Shown here piece by piece: positions 62,851 through 64,000 of a stretch of 64,000 nt of DNA. The notes under the pieces are model-generated. The model did not search any database, was not told the origin of the DNA, and worked only from the letters and a program-made list of their open reading frames with translations. Source of the stretch: Aplidium turbinatum (Eukaryota; Chordata; Ascidiacea; Aplousobranchia; Polyclinidae); assembly GCA_918807975.1 (NCBI GenBank), contig OU964923.1, forward strand, positions 6,448,001 through 6,512,000, read 5' to 3'. A program made the position numbers and the translations under genes. Every line of letters starts with the position of its first letter. Position 1 is the stretch's first letter.

Positions 62851-63914
62851 TACATAATATGAACCCTGTATGTTGTGTAAAATAAATATCACATTCCAGT
62901 TTCTGCGTTGTAAGGGGCCGCGGACTTTTGTTTGGAGGGGCCACGGTCTTTGTTGCTACGGCCCTGGGTGGATGTATGGCACTTTTCGCCTTCTGAGATT
63001 CTTGTACATTCGGGTTCGCTTTCAAGCGCATGAAAAAATCGGAGATGCTTGAATTTTGAAATGAAATTTTTCACTTCACTGACAAACTTGCTTTGAAAAA
63101 AGTGAAACCTATAAATTTTACTTTTAAACGAGTAGGCTACGGTAGGATGTTTTCGTTTCAAATTGACCGAGCAGTTATCTTTTAGAAATTGGGCGTAAGT
63201 AGCTATCGTTGCTTCAAATACTTTATTTCTGTGCTGAAATAAATTACGTAACCTACATTTCTTTTAAGTTTTTAGATGGGTCTTTTGTAGTTTTTGTATA
63301 AGTTCAATCGACCTCGCATTGCTTCACGAACCGGTGCGCTTTTATTATTTTTGATAATATTGAGATGACTGAATCTTTCCATTGTTCAAAATACAATTTT
63401 TGCTAACTATATTTGTTTCTTTGCATTCTAGGCCTACTCTTTTTTAATTTAACGATTTGGATAGAATTTTGCTATGATATTGCAAAGCAAATTTCTACGT
63501 TTAATTATTGGGGTTTGCCAAAGAATTGTAGTCAAGCGTATCAGTCATATTCCCTTGGTATAAGCTGCTATACAAATACTGGGCCTTAGTGCAGTCTTGA
63601 GCTGTTTTTATTCGTAATGTCTTACGCGCACACGCCATGAAAACAGGAGATATGTTTTAGATGAGTAAAATGATTTACCAAGATTCCAACCAGAAAGAAG
63701 TAATTTTCATTTGAAGTTTAGTAGCCTAATGTAGGTTACAGCATGAAAGCTGCATCTCAATTTAGAAATTTTGAGTCGGCGTTTGAGCTTCAACTTCGTA
63801 GCCTACAGTGTGACAGTGTGCTGAAAAGCCGTTAGTGTGTTCACATTGGAACAAAACACACCGGATCGTATTTCTTTGTATTGAACCACAGCACAATACA
63901 AACGCGACCCTTAC
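62851..63914. other. right-edge intergenic stretch
   Basis: No gene recognised. GCTACGGCCCTG at 62955-62966 preceded by GGGGCC blocks resembles the right end of the CAGGGCCGTAGC hAT family, but its partner is not clear. Open frames up to 90 codons are not recognised. Confidence 0.4.
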
Positions 63915-63988
63915 AGCAAAGCAACCGTTATTTGCATCGATTCAACCTCTGCAGACGTTGAATCAATGCAAATAACGGTTGATTTGCT
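63915..63988. repeat. hairpin with 32-bp arms
   Basis: AGCAAAGCAACCGTTATTTG and on to ATTCAAC (63915-63946) is the complement of 63957-63988 with two mismatches in 32; the loop is CTCTGCAGAC. The loop and right arm resemble 4358-4410 in the RBPMS intron (GTCTGCAGAC, TTGAATCAA, TGATTTGCT), so this is probably a repeat family. Confidence 0.8.
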
Positions 63989-64000
63989 CTCTGTGAACCG

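Noticed and set aside
1-64000. CRISPR arrays, operons, bacterial promoters or riboswitches
   Set aside because: Nothing of this kind is seen; the spliced genes and transposon types show a eukaryotic nuclear sequence.

Overview
The window reads as AT-rich nuclear DNA of an animal, most likely a marine invertebrate. The basis is spliced animal genes (an RBPMS/couch potato-type RNA-binding protein and RNase H2 subunit B), canonical GT-AG introns, many 8-bp target-site duplications of hAT transposons, BEL/Pao-type LTR elements, tRNA-derived SINEs and a TTAGGG-like interstitial tract. The RBPMS homologue has the linker length seen in invertebrate couch potato/MEC-8 rather than the shorter vertebrate one. 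I cannot name the species; an ascidian or another invertebrate deuterostome would fit, but that is a guess.

Host genes. On the minus strand, four exons (10586 down to 1574) encode the N-terminus and most of the RRM of an RBPMS/couch potato homologue; the rest lies left of the window. A MSANTD3-like Myb/SANT gene or relic lies at 15172-16121 (minus). A complete two-exon RNASEH2B gene lies at 19802-23338 (minus); its single intron is filled with transposon insertions, one nested in another. A possible unrecognised 3' coding exon lies at 38376-38515 (plus).

Mobile DNA makes up most of the rest. From left to right: a 5'-truncated LINE (57-1102), a TTAA-flanked long-TIR element (11034-11853), hAT elements at 13790, 16938, 20383, 21235, 24450, 26146 and 28625, two 655-bp direct repeats (29119 and 40074) that bracket a young BEL/Pao element (30631-37809), an 8.1-kb long-TIR DNA transposon (42395-50515) whose interior was invaded by a 2.15-kb insertion carrying a CNBP-like zinc-knuckle ORF and by a second, compact BEL-like element, a cluster of SINEs with one SINE inside another, a telomere-like fold-back, and an 8.3-kb element (53155-61465) with TA-type ends that was itself invaded by two hAT elements, each containing further insertions. 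The right edge holds two hAT C-terminal relics in opposite orientation, another small hAT and a 32-bp-arm hairpin.

The general picture is a gene-poor interval in which hAT-superfamily elements have repeatedly inserted into each other, with exact 8-bp duplications still readable. This gives a relative chronology by nesting. The LTR elements are treated here as fossils and described only by family, ends and parts.
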